From positions 1 through 64,000 of the forward strand of contig CAVFWQ010000003.1 of NCBI GenBank assembly GCA_963626285.1: a stretch of 64,000 nt of DNA, given 5' to 3'. Every line of letters starts with the position of its first letter. The stretch's first letter is position 1. Both the position numbers and the translations under genes were made by a program. Below are positions 1 to 7,604 of this stretch, piece after piece. Source of the stretch: CAVDRM01 sp963626285 (GTDB lineage: Bacteria; Bacillota; Clostridia; Christensenellales; Aristaeellaceae). The notes under the pieces are model-generated. The model saw only the letters and a program-made list of their open reading frames with translations, ran no database searches and was not told the origin of the DNA.

Positions 1-447
1 ACCTATGCAAACTCCAGTTCATTGAAAAACGTAAAAGTTGCTGGGTATGACGTTGAGGGACTTTATCTCTATTTTTACTACACACCGGACGAAAGCGGTA
101 ATTTGGTAAAAGATGCCAAGCATATAGCATTTATGTATGGCTATTATAAACTCGAGCCCAAAGCTCCTGATGCAGTTTACGAAGATCTCGTAAGAAAGTT
201 GTCTTCTCTATATGGGGATGTCGATGAAGAGATTTCTGAAAATTTTATAATCGACAAAAAAATGAGTCTCTGGAATGGTGCTGATGGAACTATGGTTTCT
301 ATTTATAAAGAAGATTATTCTTCTGGAAGCCACTACATCTACATTAAATATGGATTCCAAGGAGCTGACGACCTAAGAGATGCCGCCTATGCTGCAGAAG
401 TTAAAGCAGAAAATGAATCTGCGGCATCAAACACAGATGGACTTTAA
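1..447 (+). CDS. Unrecognised protein, 3' end only (truncated by window edge)
   Basis: The reading frame is open from base 1 to a TAA at 445-447, so the real start lies outside the window. The visible 148 residues are rich in Tyr, Asp and Lys and contain a segment reading DLVRKLSSLYGDVDEE, a pattern I associate with C-terminal parts of small secreted or lipoprotein-like Clostridial proteins. No catalytic motif or membrane segment is visible. The codons are much richer in A and T than those of every following gene, which suggests a different origin or weakly selected content. A strong hairpin terminator follows at 521-554. I cannot assign a function. Confidence 0.7.
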   Translation, partial: TYANSSSLKNVKVAGYDVEGLYLYFYYTPDESGNLVKDAKHIAFMYGYYKLEPKAPDAVYEDLVRKLSSLYGDVDEEISENFIIDKKMSLWNGADGTMVSIYKEDYSSGSHYIYIKYGFQGADDLRDAAYAAEVKAENESAASNTDGL

Positions 448-459
448 TTTAGTATAAAT

Positions 460-520
460 GCAGACCGTAGACAAAGTGGATTCAGCAAGCATTAGCTGGA
501 TCCACTTTGCATGCGGTCTG
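460..520. repeat. Long imperfect inverted repeat
   Basis: The arm CAGACCG (461-467) pairs with CGGTCTG (514-520), and CAAAGTGGA (472-480) pairs with TCCACTTTG (501-509), with further pairing towards the centre. No T-run follows, so it is not a classical terminator by itself. It sits between the first gene's stop and the terminator at 521-554 and could stabilise the transcript's 3' end. Confidence 0.5.
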
Positions 521-554
521 AACAGGATGCGGCGAAAATCCGCATCCTGTTTTT
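521..554 (+). terminator. Rho-independent terminator of the first gene
   Basis: AACAGGATGCGG (521-532) pairs perfectly with CCGCATCCTGTT (540-551), with a seven-base loop and a short T-run. It separates the AT-rich first gene from the convergent Cys-rich gene. Confidence 0.8.
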
Positions 555-586
555 CGTGATTTTCAATGAAGGGAAATGCGCTGTGT

Positions 587-880
587 CTATTCGTCTGTTG
601 TATGCTTTTGTGCTTCCTCCTGCCCTTTCACCATCTCCGCGATGTCCGGCCAGCGGGAGAGGATATAGGCATAGCCGTTCCGCCGGTGGGGGAGGAGGCA
701 ATGGGAGCAGTCCTTGACGCCGCCCGGCAGGTAGGCATAGCGCCCGCCGCAGCGCCTGCCCAGCGTGTACAGCGGGCAATAGCAGAACAGGCAGTTAAAA
801 TCCTCAGGCCTGTCCGTTTCGTGGCAGGGGAAAAATTCACATTCCTTGTTTTGAAAAAAGCGGCTGTGCGGCTGATTCAT
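587..880 (-). CDS. Cysteine-rich small domain protein
   Basis: This 97-residue protein has nine cysteines in patterns such as CLFCYCPLY and DCSHCLLPH, which matches the Cys-rich small domain family (Pfam PF04071 as I remember it), probably a structural metal-binding fold of unknown role. Some relatives sit near cobalamin genes, but nothing here points to cobalamin. The start at 880 follows an AAAGGA ribosome site. The gene lies about 105 bases downstream of sbcC on the same strand, so it may be co-transcribed with sbcDC. Several open frames overlap it on the other strand, but only this frame shows a conserved family pattern. Confidence 0.75.
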   Translation of the reverse strand: MNQPHSRFFQNKECEFFPCHETDRPEDFNCLFCYCPLYTLGRRCGGRYAYLPGGVKDCSHCLLPHRRNGYAYILSRWPDIAEMVKGQEEAQKHTTDE

Positions 881-984
881 GCTTTATCCTTTCCGGCGCG
901 CTGATTGGGAACACACGACATTTTCGCTTCGGCAAAGAGTGCTTCCTGCGGAAAAAGACCTCGCGTTGATTGCATCGCCGCGCC

Positions 985-3618
985 CTACTCCGTCAACATC
1001 GCCACCTTTGCGCCCTTGAGCGTTTTGGTGACGACAATTTGGCGGTCTATCTGCTCCTTCAAATCCTGAACGTGCGAAATGATGCCGACAAGGTGCTTGC
1101 CGTCCGCCAAATCATTGAGGACGCGCAGAGAATTGCGAAGGGCGTTCTCGTCCAGCGTGCCGAAGCCCTCGTCAATGAACATCGCCTCCATGCGGATGGC
1201 GCCGCTCTGCCCCTGCACCACATCGGACAGCCCCAGCGCCAAGGCAAGGCTCGCCAAGAAGGATTCGCCGCCGGACAGGGTGGATACATCGCGCCACTGC
1301 CCCGTGCTTCTGTCCAGCACATCCAAGTCCAGGCCGCTCTGGGAGACGCGGTTGGCGGCCTCCTCCTTGCAGCGCAGGGTGAACATTCCCTCGGTCAGGA
1401 CGGACAAACGCCTGTTCGCGGCGGCGACGACATGCTTGAAGTAATACTGCTGGACGTAGGTTTCAAAGGTCAGCTTGGCGCGGCGGACACCGTCCGTCTG
1501 GCCGGAGCAGCACAGGTACAAATCCCGAATGACAGCCCAGCGCGCGCGCCTGCGTTTGCGCCGCTCGTTCGCTTCGGCAATCTCTCTGTATGCCTTGGTG
1601 TGCTGGCTGACACGGTTGACGGCCTCCGTTTCGGCTTCGTCCGCCGCCTTGAGCTGCTGCGTCAGGACGTGCTGTCGATTTTCCAGCGCGGTTGTATCGA
1701 TTGGCGCTTTGCCGCTTAATTCGCTTTCGAGCTGGGCGGTTTGGTCGTGCAGGGAGCTTAGCTTTTTGTCGTAGTCCCGAAGGGCGGCGTCCAGCTCCGC
1801 CGTGTCCTTTTCGGTTAGGCGGGCGCTTTCAAAATCGGCTGCATCCGAGAAGCCGTACCGAAGCAGACCGGCTTCAAAGACCTGCCGATGCCCGGACAGC
1901 GCCTGCTTCGTTTCCTCGATTTGCTCGTTCGTTTTCTGCATGGCGGCTTCGTCCACCCTGCATTCGGTTTGCAGGGCCTGCAGCGCCTCCCGGCAGCGGT
2001 TGATGCCGTCCCGATAGCCCTGCGCCTCAGCGCTCAAAGCGTCGGCTTTCGCCGTCAAAGCGGCCTCGTTTTCGGCTTCGCCGAGGTTCAGCGCGGACGC
2101 GCTCTGCCGTGCGGCGCTGATTTTGCCTTCGATTTCGGACAGGCATTCCGATGTTTTTTGCAGCGCCTGCTCCGCGTCCCTGCGCCTGCGGTCGGCCTGC
2201 TCCAGCTCCTTCTGCGTGACGGCGGCAGCGGGCAAAACGGCGGGCAGGGGATGGTCGCACGAGCCGCAGACGGGGCAGGGCTTCCCCGAAATAAGCTCGG
2301 CGGCGAGCAGACCGGCCTGATTTAAATAATAGCTTTCCTTGGCGGCGGTGTAGGCTTCGTCCGCCGTGCGGCTTTTTGCCGAACGCGCCGCCAGCTCCTT
2401 TTGAAGCCGTTTCTGCTCCTGCTGCTGCGCGGCCAGCTCCTTCAAAACGGGAATCGCGTTCTGTAAGAGGCTGACCTGACGGAGGATAGCATCGGCCTCG
2501 TCCTGATGGGAAAGCGCCTCGGCGTACTGCCGCTCGGCTTCGGGCAAGCGGGTTTTCCTCTCCGTCCAATCCCGCTGCGCCTGCGCAAGCGCCTTCTCAT
2601 GCTTTTGAAGCGATTCCTCCGCGTTTTTCAGCAGCTCGCGGGCGGGCAGAAGCTGCTGCGCCTTTCGGGCGCGGGCAAGCTGCCGCCGCTGCTCCTCCAC
2701 AGCGGGTCGACGGCAGAGCAAGTCGTCAAGCGCCGCTTTTTTTCGGGTGTATTCATCGATCTTTTGATTGAACAGCTTGCCGCTTTCCAATTCCTGAATC
2801 AGGCTGTCGCGCTGAACGGCGATTTCGCTTCGCTGCTGCGCCGCGGCCTTCTGCCTTTCTTTTTCCTGCGCCAGCATTTTTTGAAGCAGCTCCAGCAGCA
2901 GATCGGCGTACTTGGGGTCGCCGCAATATTTTTTCAGCAGTTCTTTTTCGGCAAAGTCCCTGTCCGCCTCGATGCCTGCGGAAACGGCGGAAATCACGGC
3001 ATCCAAACGGTCGCTTTCCTTTGCGCACTCGCTGTTCTTTTCCTTTAATTTTGCGCAGACAGCCGCATAGAAATTGGTGTTGAACAGCTTCTGAAACAGC
3101 TTTTTCCGCTCATCGGACGGGGCGTTCAGGATTTTCAGAAAATCGCCCTGCGCGATCATGACGGTTCGGGTAAACTGATCCTGCGTCAGACCCAGCAGAG
3201 AATAGACGCGGGCATTGACCTCCTGAAGCCCAAGGCGCAGCTCCTTGGTCTCAAGGCATTCCATTTCGGCCCCGGCGGACTGAACGGTCGTCCCTCCGCC
3301 CTTCTGCTTGGCTCTTATGTATTCGGGGTTGCGCTTCATGCGCCACGTCTCGCCTTTGTGGGTGAAGGTCAGCTCCACATAGGTGTTCGCCGCGGGGGAG
3401 GCATAGTCCGAGCGGAAGGATTTTCCGCTGCGGCGTTCCCGCCCGCCGGCAGCCTCGCCGTAGAGGGCAAAGCTGATGGCGTCAAAAATGGTGGTCTTGC
3501 CAGCACCTGTATCGCCCGTGATGAGGAAAAGCCCTGTTTCTCCGAACAGGCCGAAATCAATCTCCGTTTTTTCGGCATAAGGGCCGAAGGCGGATACAAC
3601 GAGCTTAACGGGCTTCAT
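985..3618 (-). CDS. sbcC: SbcC, nuclease ATPase subunit (Rad50-type SMC protein)
   Basis: SbcC is the ATPase of the SbcCD complex, which opens hairpins and trims blocked DNA ends during break repair. The 877-residue protein has an N-terminal Walker A site (GDTGAGKT, residues 35-42), long coiled-coil arms, a zinc-hook CPVC at the apex near residue 450, then an ABC signature (LSGGESF) and Walker B with catalytic Glu (FIDEGFGTLDE) near the C-terminus. It is shorter than many SbcC proteins of about 1000 residues or more, so the coiled-coil arms are short. Its ATG overlaps the end of sbcD by 14 bases, typical of translational coupling. Confidence 0.95.
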   Translation of the reverse strand: MKPVKLVVSAFGPYAEKTEIDFGLFGETGLFLITGDTGAGKTTIFDAISFALYGEAAGGRERRSGKSFRSDYASPAANTYVELTFTHKGETWRMKRNPEYIRAKQKGGGTTVQSAGAEMECLETKELRLGLQEVNARVYSLLGLTQDQFTRTVMIAQGDFLKILNAPSDERKKLFQKLFNTNFYAAVCAKLKEKNSECAKESDRLDAVISAVSAGIEADRDFAEKELLKKYCGDPKYADLLLELLQKMLAQEKERQKAAAQQRSEIAVQRDSLIQELESGKLFNQKIDEYTRKKAALDDLLCRRPAVEEQRRQLARARKAQQLLPARELLKNAEESLQKHEKALAQAQRDWTERKTRLPEAERQYAEALSHQDEADAILRQVSLLQNAIPVLKELAAQQQEQKRLQKELAARSAKSRTADEAYTAAKESYYLNQAGLLAAELISGKPCPVCGSCDHPLPAVLPAAAVTQKELEQADRRRRDAEQALQKTSECLSEIEGKISAARQSASALNLGEAENEAALTAKADALSAEAQGYRDGINRCREALQALQTECRVDEAAMQKTNEQIEETKQALSGHRQVFEAGLLRYGFSDAADFESARLTEKDTAELDAALRDYDKKLSSLHDQTAQLESELSGKAPIDTTALENRQHVLTQQLKAADEAETEAVNRVSQHTKAYREIAEANERRKRRRARWAVIRDLYLCCSGQTDGVRRAKLTFETYVQQYYFKHVVAAANRRLSVLTEGMFTLRCKEEAANRVSQSGLDLDVLDRSTGQWRDVSTLSGGESFLASLALALGLSDVVQGQSGAIRMEAMFIDEGFGTLDENALRNSLRVLNDLADGKHLVGIISHVQDLKEQIDRQIVVTKTLKGAKVAMLTE

Positions 3619-4738
3619 AGGGCTGCTCCTCCAATTCCTTGATGACTTTGTTCAGCTCCTTCATGTGGGCTTCGTCCGGAAGAAGGTCGTTGTTTTGCAG
3701 ACGGTAAAAGTCGCAGAACAGCTCGGCAACGGTCTTGCTTTCCATGTCCGCCGTGGCCTTGACATCCAAATCGTATTTCGTTTTGGAATTTTCGACGCCG
3801 AATTTCATCATGTTGGGGAAGCTGACGGAAAGCGTGACCCGCGCATCGGGCGGCGGCGTCTCGTCATGGATGGTCACCCACACATAGTCATCGGACGGCG
3901 GAAGCCGCATGAGCTCATCCAGCATGCCGTCGACTTTGCGGACGTCATGGATGAAACCGAGCGGGACGGTGCGAAGCCGCACCTCGCCCTTTTCGTATAA
4001 GTCCGCAATGACCACGGATTTTTGATGCTGTGCCTCGGAAACGGAGTATTTGAGGGGAGAGCCGGCGTAGCGCACGGCATCGCGCCCGACCCGCTGCGCC
4101 TGGTGAATATGCCCCAAGGCGACATAATCAAAGCCGTCAAAAAGGGAAACGTCAACGGCATCCAGCCCGCCGACAAAAAATTCGTCGGAGCCGCAAAGCT
4201 CGCTGCCGGCGATGAACTGGTGGCATAAAAGCACGTTTCGTTTGGAAAAGTCGATTTTCGTATTTTTCAGCACGGCGGCGACGGCCTCTTGGCAGGTGGT
4301 GATTTTTTCCGCCGGCAAGAGGCTCTTGACCTGCGCAGGGCGCAGGAAAGGCAGCATCCACACAGTCAAATCGCCGTCCATGTCGTGCAGGGTGATGTGC
4401 TGGAGCGCTCCGTCAAACGCCTTGCTGACATACACGCCCGCGTGCTTGAGGAGGGAGGAAAAATAGGAGATGCGAAGGGCGGAATCATGGTTGCCGCTGA
4501 TGACGAACACCTTTTTTCCCGCCTCGGCCAGGCGGGAGACGAAGGCGTCAAAGAGCGCCATTGCCTCGGCCTGCGGGGAAGTGCGCTGATACACATCGCC
4601 CGAAATCAGGACGCAGTCCGCCTTTTCCGCACAGGCAATGTCAACGATCTGCCTAAGCACCGCCTCCTGGTCGGGAAGCAGGGACAGCTCGCTCATCTGC
4701 TTCCCAAGGTGCAAATCCGCCGTGTGGAGAAATCTCAT
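3605..4738 (-). CDS. sbcD: SbcD, exonuclease subunit
   Basis: SbcD is the Mn-dependent metallophosphoesterase nuclease that works with SbcC on hairpins and protein-blocked ends. The protein starts MRFLHTADLHLGK and carries the expected metal-binding blocks in order: DLH, GDVYQR, GNHD and a later GHIH. A C-terminal capping region follows. I place the start at the ATG at 4738, behind a GAGG site, rather than at the GTG three codons upstream. It is the first gene of the sbcD-sbcC operon and is separated from uxaC by a terminator. Confidence 0.95.
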   Translation of the reverse strand: MRFLHTADLHLGKQMSELSLLPDQEAVLRQIVDIACAEKADCVLISGDVYQRTSPQAEAMALFDAFVSRLAEAGKKVFVISGNHDSALRISYFSSLLKHAGVYVSKAFDGALQHITLHDMDGDLTVWMLPFLRPAQVKSLLPAEKITTCQEAVAAVLKNTKIDFSKRNVLLCHQFIAGSELCGSDEFFVGGLDAVDVSLFDGFDYVALGHIHQAQRVGRDAVRYAGSPLKYSVSEAQHQKSVVIADLYEKGEVRLRTVPLGFIHDVRKVDGMLDELMRLPPSDDYVWVTIHDETPPPDARVTLSVSFPNMMKFGVENSKTKYDLDVKATADMESKTVAELFCDFYRLQNNDLLPDEAHMKELNKVIKELEEQPYEAR

Positions 4739-4869
4739 GCACTTCACCTCATTCGATTGATGAAAAAACCGCGTCTGTTTATATCCATATCATTTTAACA
4801 TACGGGAGAGAAAAGTCAATATTCAGGCCGAGGGCAGAGCAAAGAGCGGAATGAAAAAAACATGATTGT

Positions 4870-4915
4870 CCAAAAACGCCGAAGCCCCTCCTTCCGATGC
4901 GGAAAGAGGGGCTTC
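4870..4915 (-). terminator. Terminator of uxaC
   Basis: On the minus strand GAAGCCCCTC (pairing across 4881-4890 and 4906-4915) forms a ten-base stem followed by a T-rich stretch. It lies just past the uxaC stop. Confidence 0.8.
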
Positions 4916-4930
4916 AACAGGCCGATGATT

Positions 4931-6343
4931 TTATTTCTTTTCAGAAAAAGCGAAGTATGTCTTGGCGTTTCCGTAGCTGACGGCGCCGACGATTTCCTTC
5001 AGCGTGTCCATGTCTTCGGGGAACTGCCCCTCCGCGACCCAGCGGCCGATCTGACGGCAGAGGATGCGGCGGAAATATTCATGGCGCGGATAGCTCAGGA
5101 AGCTGCGGCTGTCCGTCAGCATACCCACAAAGCCCGCAAGGTAGCCGAGGTTGGCAAGGCTGACCATATGCTCGGTCATGCCCTGCAGATGGTCGTTGAA
5201 CCACCAGGCGGAGCCGTGCTGCACCTTGCAGACCGCTTCGCTGCTCTGGAAGCAGCCGCAGATGGAGTCGATTGCCTGATTGTCGTTGGGGTTCAGGCTG
5301 TACAGGATGGTCTTGGGCAGGGAATTTTCTTCCTCCAACGCGCCCAAGAAGGCGGCGGTCTGGGCGGCGGGCGCAAAATTATCCACGCAGTCATAGCCCG
5401 TGTCCGGCCCTAATTGTTTGTACATGGTCGGGTTGTTGTTGCGGCGGCAACCGTAGTGAAGCTGCATCACCCAGCCGCGCTTGTGGTACTGGCGGCCTAA
5501 GAAGAGCATGAAGACGGTCTTGAACTGCGCCTCCTCCTTCTCCGTCACCTGTGCACCGGACAGACGCTTTTTGAGGATGGCATCCGCTTCTTCGTCTGTC
5601 GCGGGGGCATAATAGACATAATTGAGGCCGTGGTCGCTCAGGCGGCAGTTGTTTTCGTGGAAGAAATCCATGCGCTTGGACAGCGCTTCCCGCAAATCAG
5701 CCCAGCTTTTGATGTGAACACCGGCAGCGGCGCCCAGCTTTTCCAAGTAAGCGGAAAATTCCGGCTTTTCCAGATTCATCGCCTTGTCGGGGCGCCATGC
5801 GGGAAGGACGGAGGTGCGGAAGGTGGGGTCAGCCGCCAGCTTTTGGTGCCATTCCAAGCTGTCGATAGGGTCGTCCGTGGTGCAGATGGTTTCCACGTTG
5901 CTTTGGTTGATCAACCCGCGCACGCTCATGCCGCTTTCGTGCAGCTTTTCGTTGCAGAGCGTCCAGACCTGTTCGGCCGTGGCGCTGTTCAGGATGCCGT
6001 CATAGCCGAAGAAGCGGCGCAGCTCCAAGTGGCTCCAGTGGTAGAGCGGGTTGCCGATGGACTTGCCCAGCACCTCCGCCCATTTGATGAACTTATCATG
6101 GTCGCAGGCGTCGCCGGTGATGTACTTTTCTTCCACGCCCGCGCAGCGCATCAGACGCCATTTGTAATGGTCGCCGCCAAGCCAGACCTGCGTGATGTTG
6201 TCATAGCGCATATCCTCGTAGATTTCCTTGGGGCTGATGTGGCAGTGATAGTCGATGATGGGGCATTTCGCGGCGGTCTCGTGGAAGAGACGGACGGCGA
6301 CGGGGGTGTCGAGGAGGAAGTCCTGGGTCATGAAGGGCTGCAT
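4931..6343 (-). CDS. uxaC: Uronate isomerase
   Basis: UxaC isomerises D-galacturonate to tagaturonate (and glucuronate to fructuronate), the first step of hexuronate catabolism in the cytoplasm. The 470-residue sequence matches the family length and contains the amidohydrolase-fold metal motif DYHCH near the N-terminus, plus family blocks such as GNPLYHWSHLEL and LGRQYHKRGWVMQLH. I choose the ATG at 6343 because an AAGGAGA site lies immediately upstream; an in-frame ATG 19 codons earlier falls inside the regulator's 3' end. It is 13 bases downstream of the LacI-type regulator gene and is presumably co-transcribed with it. Confidence 0.95.
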   Translation of the reverse strand: MQPFMTQDFLLDTPVAVRLFHETAAKCPIIDYHCHISPKEIYEDMRYDNITQVWLGGDHYKWRLMRCAGVEEKYITGDACDHDKFIKWAEVLGKSIGNPLYHWSHLELRRFFGYDGILNSATAEQVWTLCNEKLHESGMSVRGLINQSNVETICTTDDPIDSLEWHQKLAADPTFRTSVLPAWRPDKAMNLEKPEFSAYLEKLGAAAGVHIKSWADLREALSKRMDFFHENNCRLSDHGLNYVYYAPATDEEADAILKKRLSGAQVTEKEEAQFKTVFMLFLGRQYHKRGWVMQLHYGCRRNNNPTMYKQLGPDTGYDCVDNFAPAAQTAAFLGALEEENSLPKTILYSLNPNDNQAIDSICGCFQSSEAVCKVQHGSAWWFNDHLQGMTEHMVSLANLGYLAGFVGMLTDSRSFLSYPRHEYFRRILCRQIGRWVAEGQFPEDMDTLKEIVGAVSYGNAKTYFAFSEKK

Positions 6344-6356
6344 GGTAAGTCTCCTT

Positions 6357-7391
6357 TCAATCATGAGGTTGGGAATGCGACAATGTGCGGGTGCTTTCAC
6401 GGCGGATGATTTCGCCGTTGAAGACGGTGGTTTGCGGCATGGCTTTGCCTTCCAAAACGCCTAAGAGGAGGGAGGCGCAGGTGTCGCAGACGGCGTTCAG
6501 GCGGTTGTCCACGCTGCTGAGCTCCGGCTCGCAGCAGAGGCCGTATACGGAATTGTTATAGCCGATTATGCTGAGCCGGTCGGGGATTTTCAAGCCCTTT
6601 TTGTGGGCGTATTTGACTGCGCCGATGCTTAAAATATCCTCGGAGGACAGCACGGCATCGAAGGAAAGCCCCTGATCGGACAAATGAAGCAGCAAGTCCC
6701 GAACGTGCTGCACGTCGGCCTCGTCCTCCGGCACAAAGTGAATGAGCCGCTCATCCGGCGTCAGGTTTCTGCTCAAAAGCCCCTCGCGGTAGCCGTTCAG
6801 CTTTTTCATGCCGTTATAGTTTCGGCTGTGGTACAGGTACAGGATATGCCTGCAGCCGGTATCAATGAGATATTGCGTTGCCTCCTTGGTCGCCTGCTGC
6901 TCATCGCACAGGACGCTGTAGACATTGTCGGCGCGTAGGGCGGCATTGAGGATAAAGACGGGCATGTGGGCAGCGGCCTTTCGAATGTAGTCGTTGCCGC
7001 TCGGCGTGCTTTCCACGAAGGTGGAGCCCATCAGGATGATGCCGTCCACATGGCGCTCCTGCAGCAGCTCAACGCCCGCCTGCCGCGCAGAAAGCGCCCT
7101 GCCGCAGCAGGAAAGCAGGCAGTTGTACTGCCTGTCGCGCAGCGCCTTTTCCAAATAGCTCAAGGCGTGCGCCAGATAGGGGTCGGCGGCGTTCGGGCAG
7201 AGCAGGCCGATGGTCTTCATGCTGTTGAGGCCGAGGCTTCGCGCAAAGGCATTCGGCACAAAGCCGTTTTCCTCCATGACGGAAAGCACCCGCTGCCGTG
7301 TCTTGGGGCTAACGTGCGCGCTGTTGTTCAGCACCCGCGAGACCGTGGCGATGGAGACGCCGGCCCGCTTGGAAATGTCATAAATGTTCAT
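6357..7391 (-). CDS. LacI-family regulator, probable hexuronate repressor
   Basis: This 344-residue protein has a LacI helix-turn-helix at residues 2-25 (IYDISKRAGVSIATVSRVLN) followed by a hinge and a periplasmic-binding-protein-like effector domain with the usual IGLLCPN entry. It lies upstream of uxaC in one operon and is divergent from uxaB-uxaA, so it most likely controls both. Two matching palindromes in the divergent region (7409-7422 and 7540-7553) are good operator candidates: one just upstream of its own start codon, the other on the uxaB start site. The inducer is probably a uronate or a pathway intermediate, which is inference. The name UxuR/ExuR is not used because those are GntR proteins. 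Confidence 0.88.
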   Translation of the reverse strand: MNIYDISKRAGVSIATVSRVLNNSAHVSPKTRQRVLSVMEENGFVPNAFARSLGLNSMKTIGLLCPNAADPYLAHALSYLEKALRDRQYNCLLSCCGRALSARQAGVELLQERHVDGIILMGSTFVESTPSGNDYIRKAAAHMPVFILNAALRADNVYSVLCDEQQATKEATQYLIDTGCRHILYLYHSRNYNGMKKLNGYREGLLSRNLTPDERLIHFVPEDEADVQHVRDLLLHLSDQGLSFDAVLSSEDILSIGAVKYAHKKGLKIPDRLSIIGYNNSVYGLCCEPELSSVDNRLNAVCDTCASLLLGVLEGKAMPQTTVFNGEIIRRESTRTLSHSQPHD

Positions 7392-7408
7392 GCGTCACCC
7401 CACGTTCA

Positions 7409-7422
7409 TGTAAGTGCTTACG
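7409..7422. promoter_or_regulatory. Candidate LacI-type operator O1
   Basis: TGTAAGTGCTTACG is a near-perfect palindrome, GTAAG-TG-CTTAC at its core. It lies between the -10 box and the start codon of the regulator gene and shares the TGTAA-N4-TTAC layout with the site at 7540-7553. Confidence 0.7.
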
Positions 7423-7435
7423 AGATTTACGATTC

Positions 7436-7464
7436 ATTATACCGCATACAAAACGGTTTGTAAA
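7436..7464 (-). promoter_or_regulatory. Promoter of the lacI-uxaC operon
   Basis: On the minus strand TTTACA (7459-7464) is separated by 17 bases from TATAAT (7436-7441). Transcription would start near 7429, so operator O1 lies just downstream of the start site. Confidence 0.75.
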
Positions 7465-7511
7465 TACCGTAAATTGTTCAAATGCCGTTTGAAATATCTT
7501 GTTTTTTATGG

Positions 7512-7540
7512 TTGACGGATGAGATGAAATGGCGTAAAAT
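7512..7540 (+). promoter_or_regulatory. Promoter of uxaB-uxaA
   Basis: TTGACG (7512-7517), a 17-base spacer and TAAAAT (7535-7540) form a good sigma-A promoter. Transcription would begin near 7547, inside operator O2. Confidence 0.75.
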
Positions 7541-7553
7541 GTAATTGTTTACA
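7540..7553. promoter_or_regulatory. Candidate LacI-type operator O2
   Basis: TGTAATTGTTTACA has perfect five-base arms (TGTAA/TTACA) around four bases. It begins at the last base of the uxaB -10 box and covers the predicted start of transcription, where a bound repressor would block RNA polymerase. Confidence 0.75.
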
Positions 7554-7604
7554 CGGACGCGACACGCCCTTGACATGACGAACAACGGGACGAAAGGAAG
7601 ATGG

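Noticed and set aside
460..520. Inverted repeat considered as a terminator
   Set aside because: No T-run follows it. The hairpin at 521-554 is the better terminator.
970..1719. Open frames opposite sbcC
   Set aside because: They have no ribosome sites or recognisable domains, and sbcC is unambiguous.
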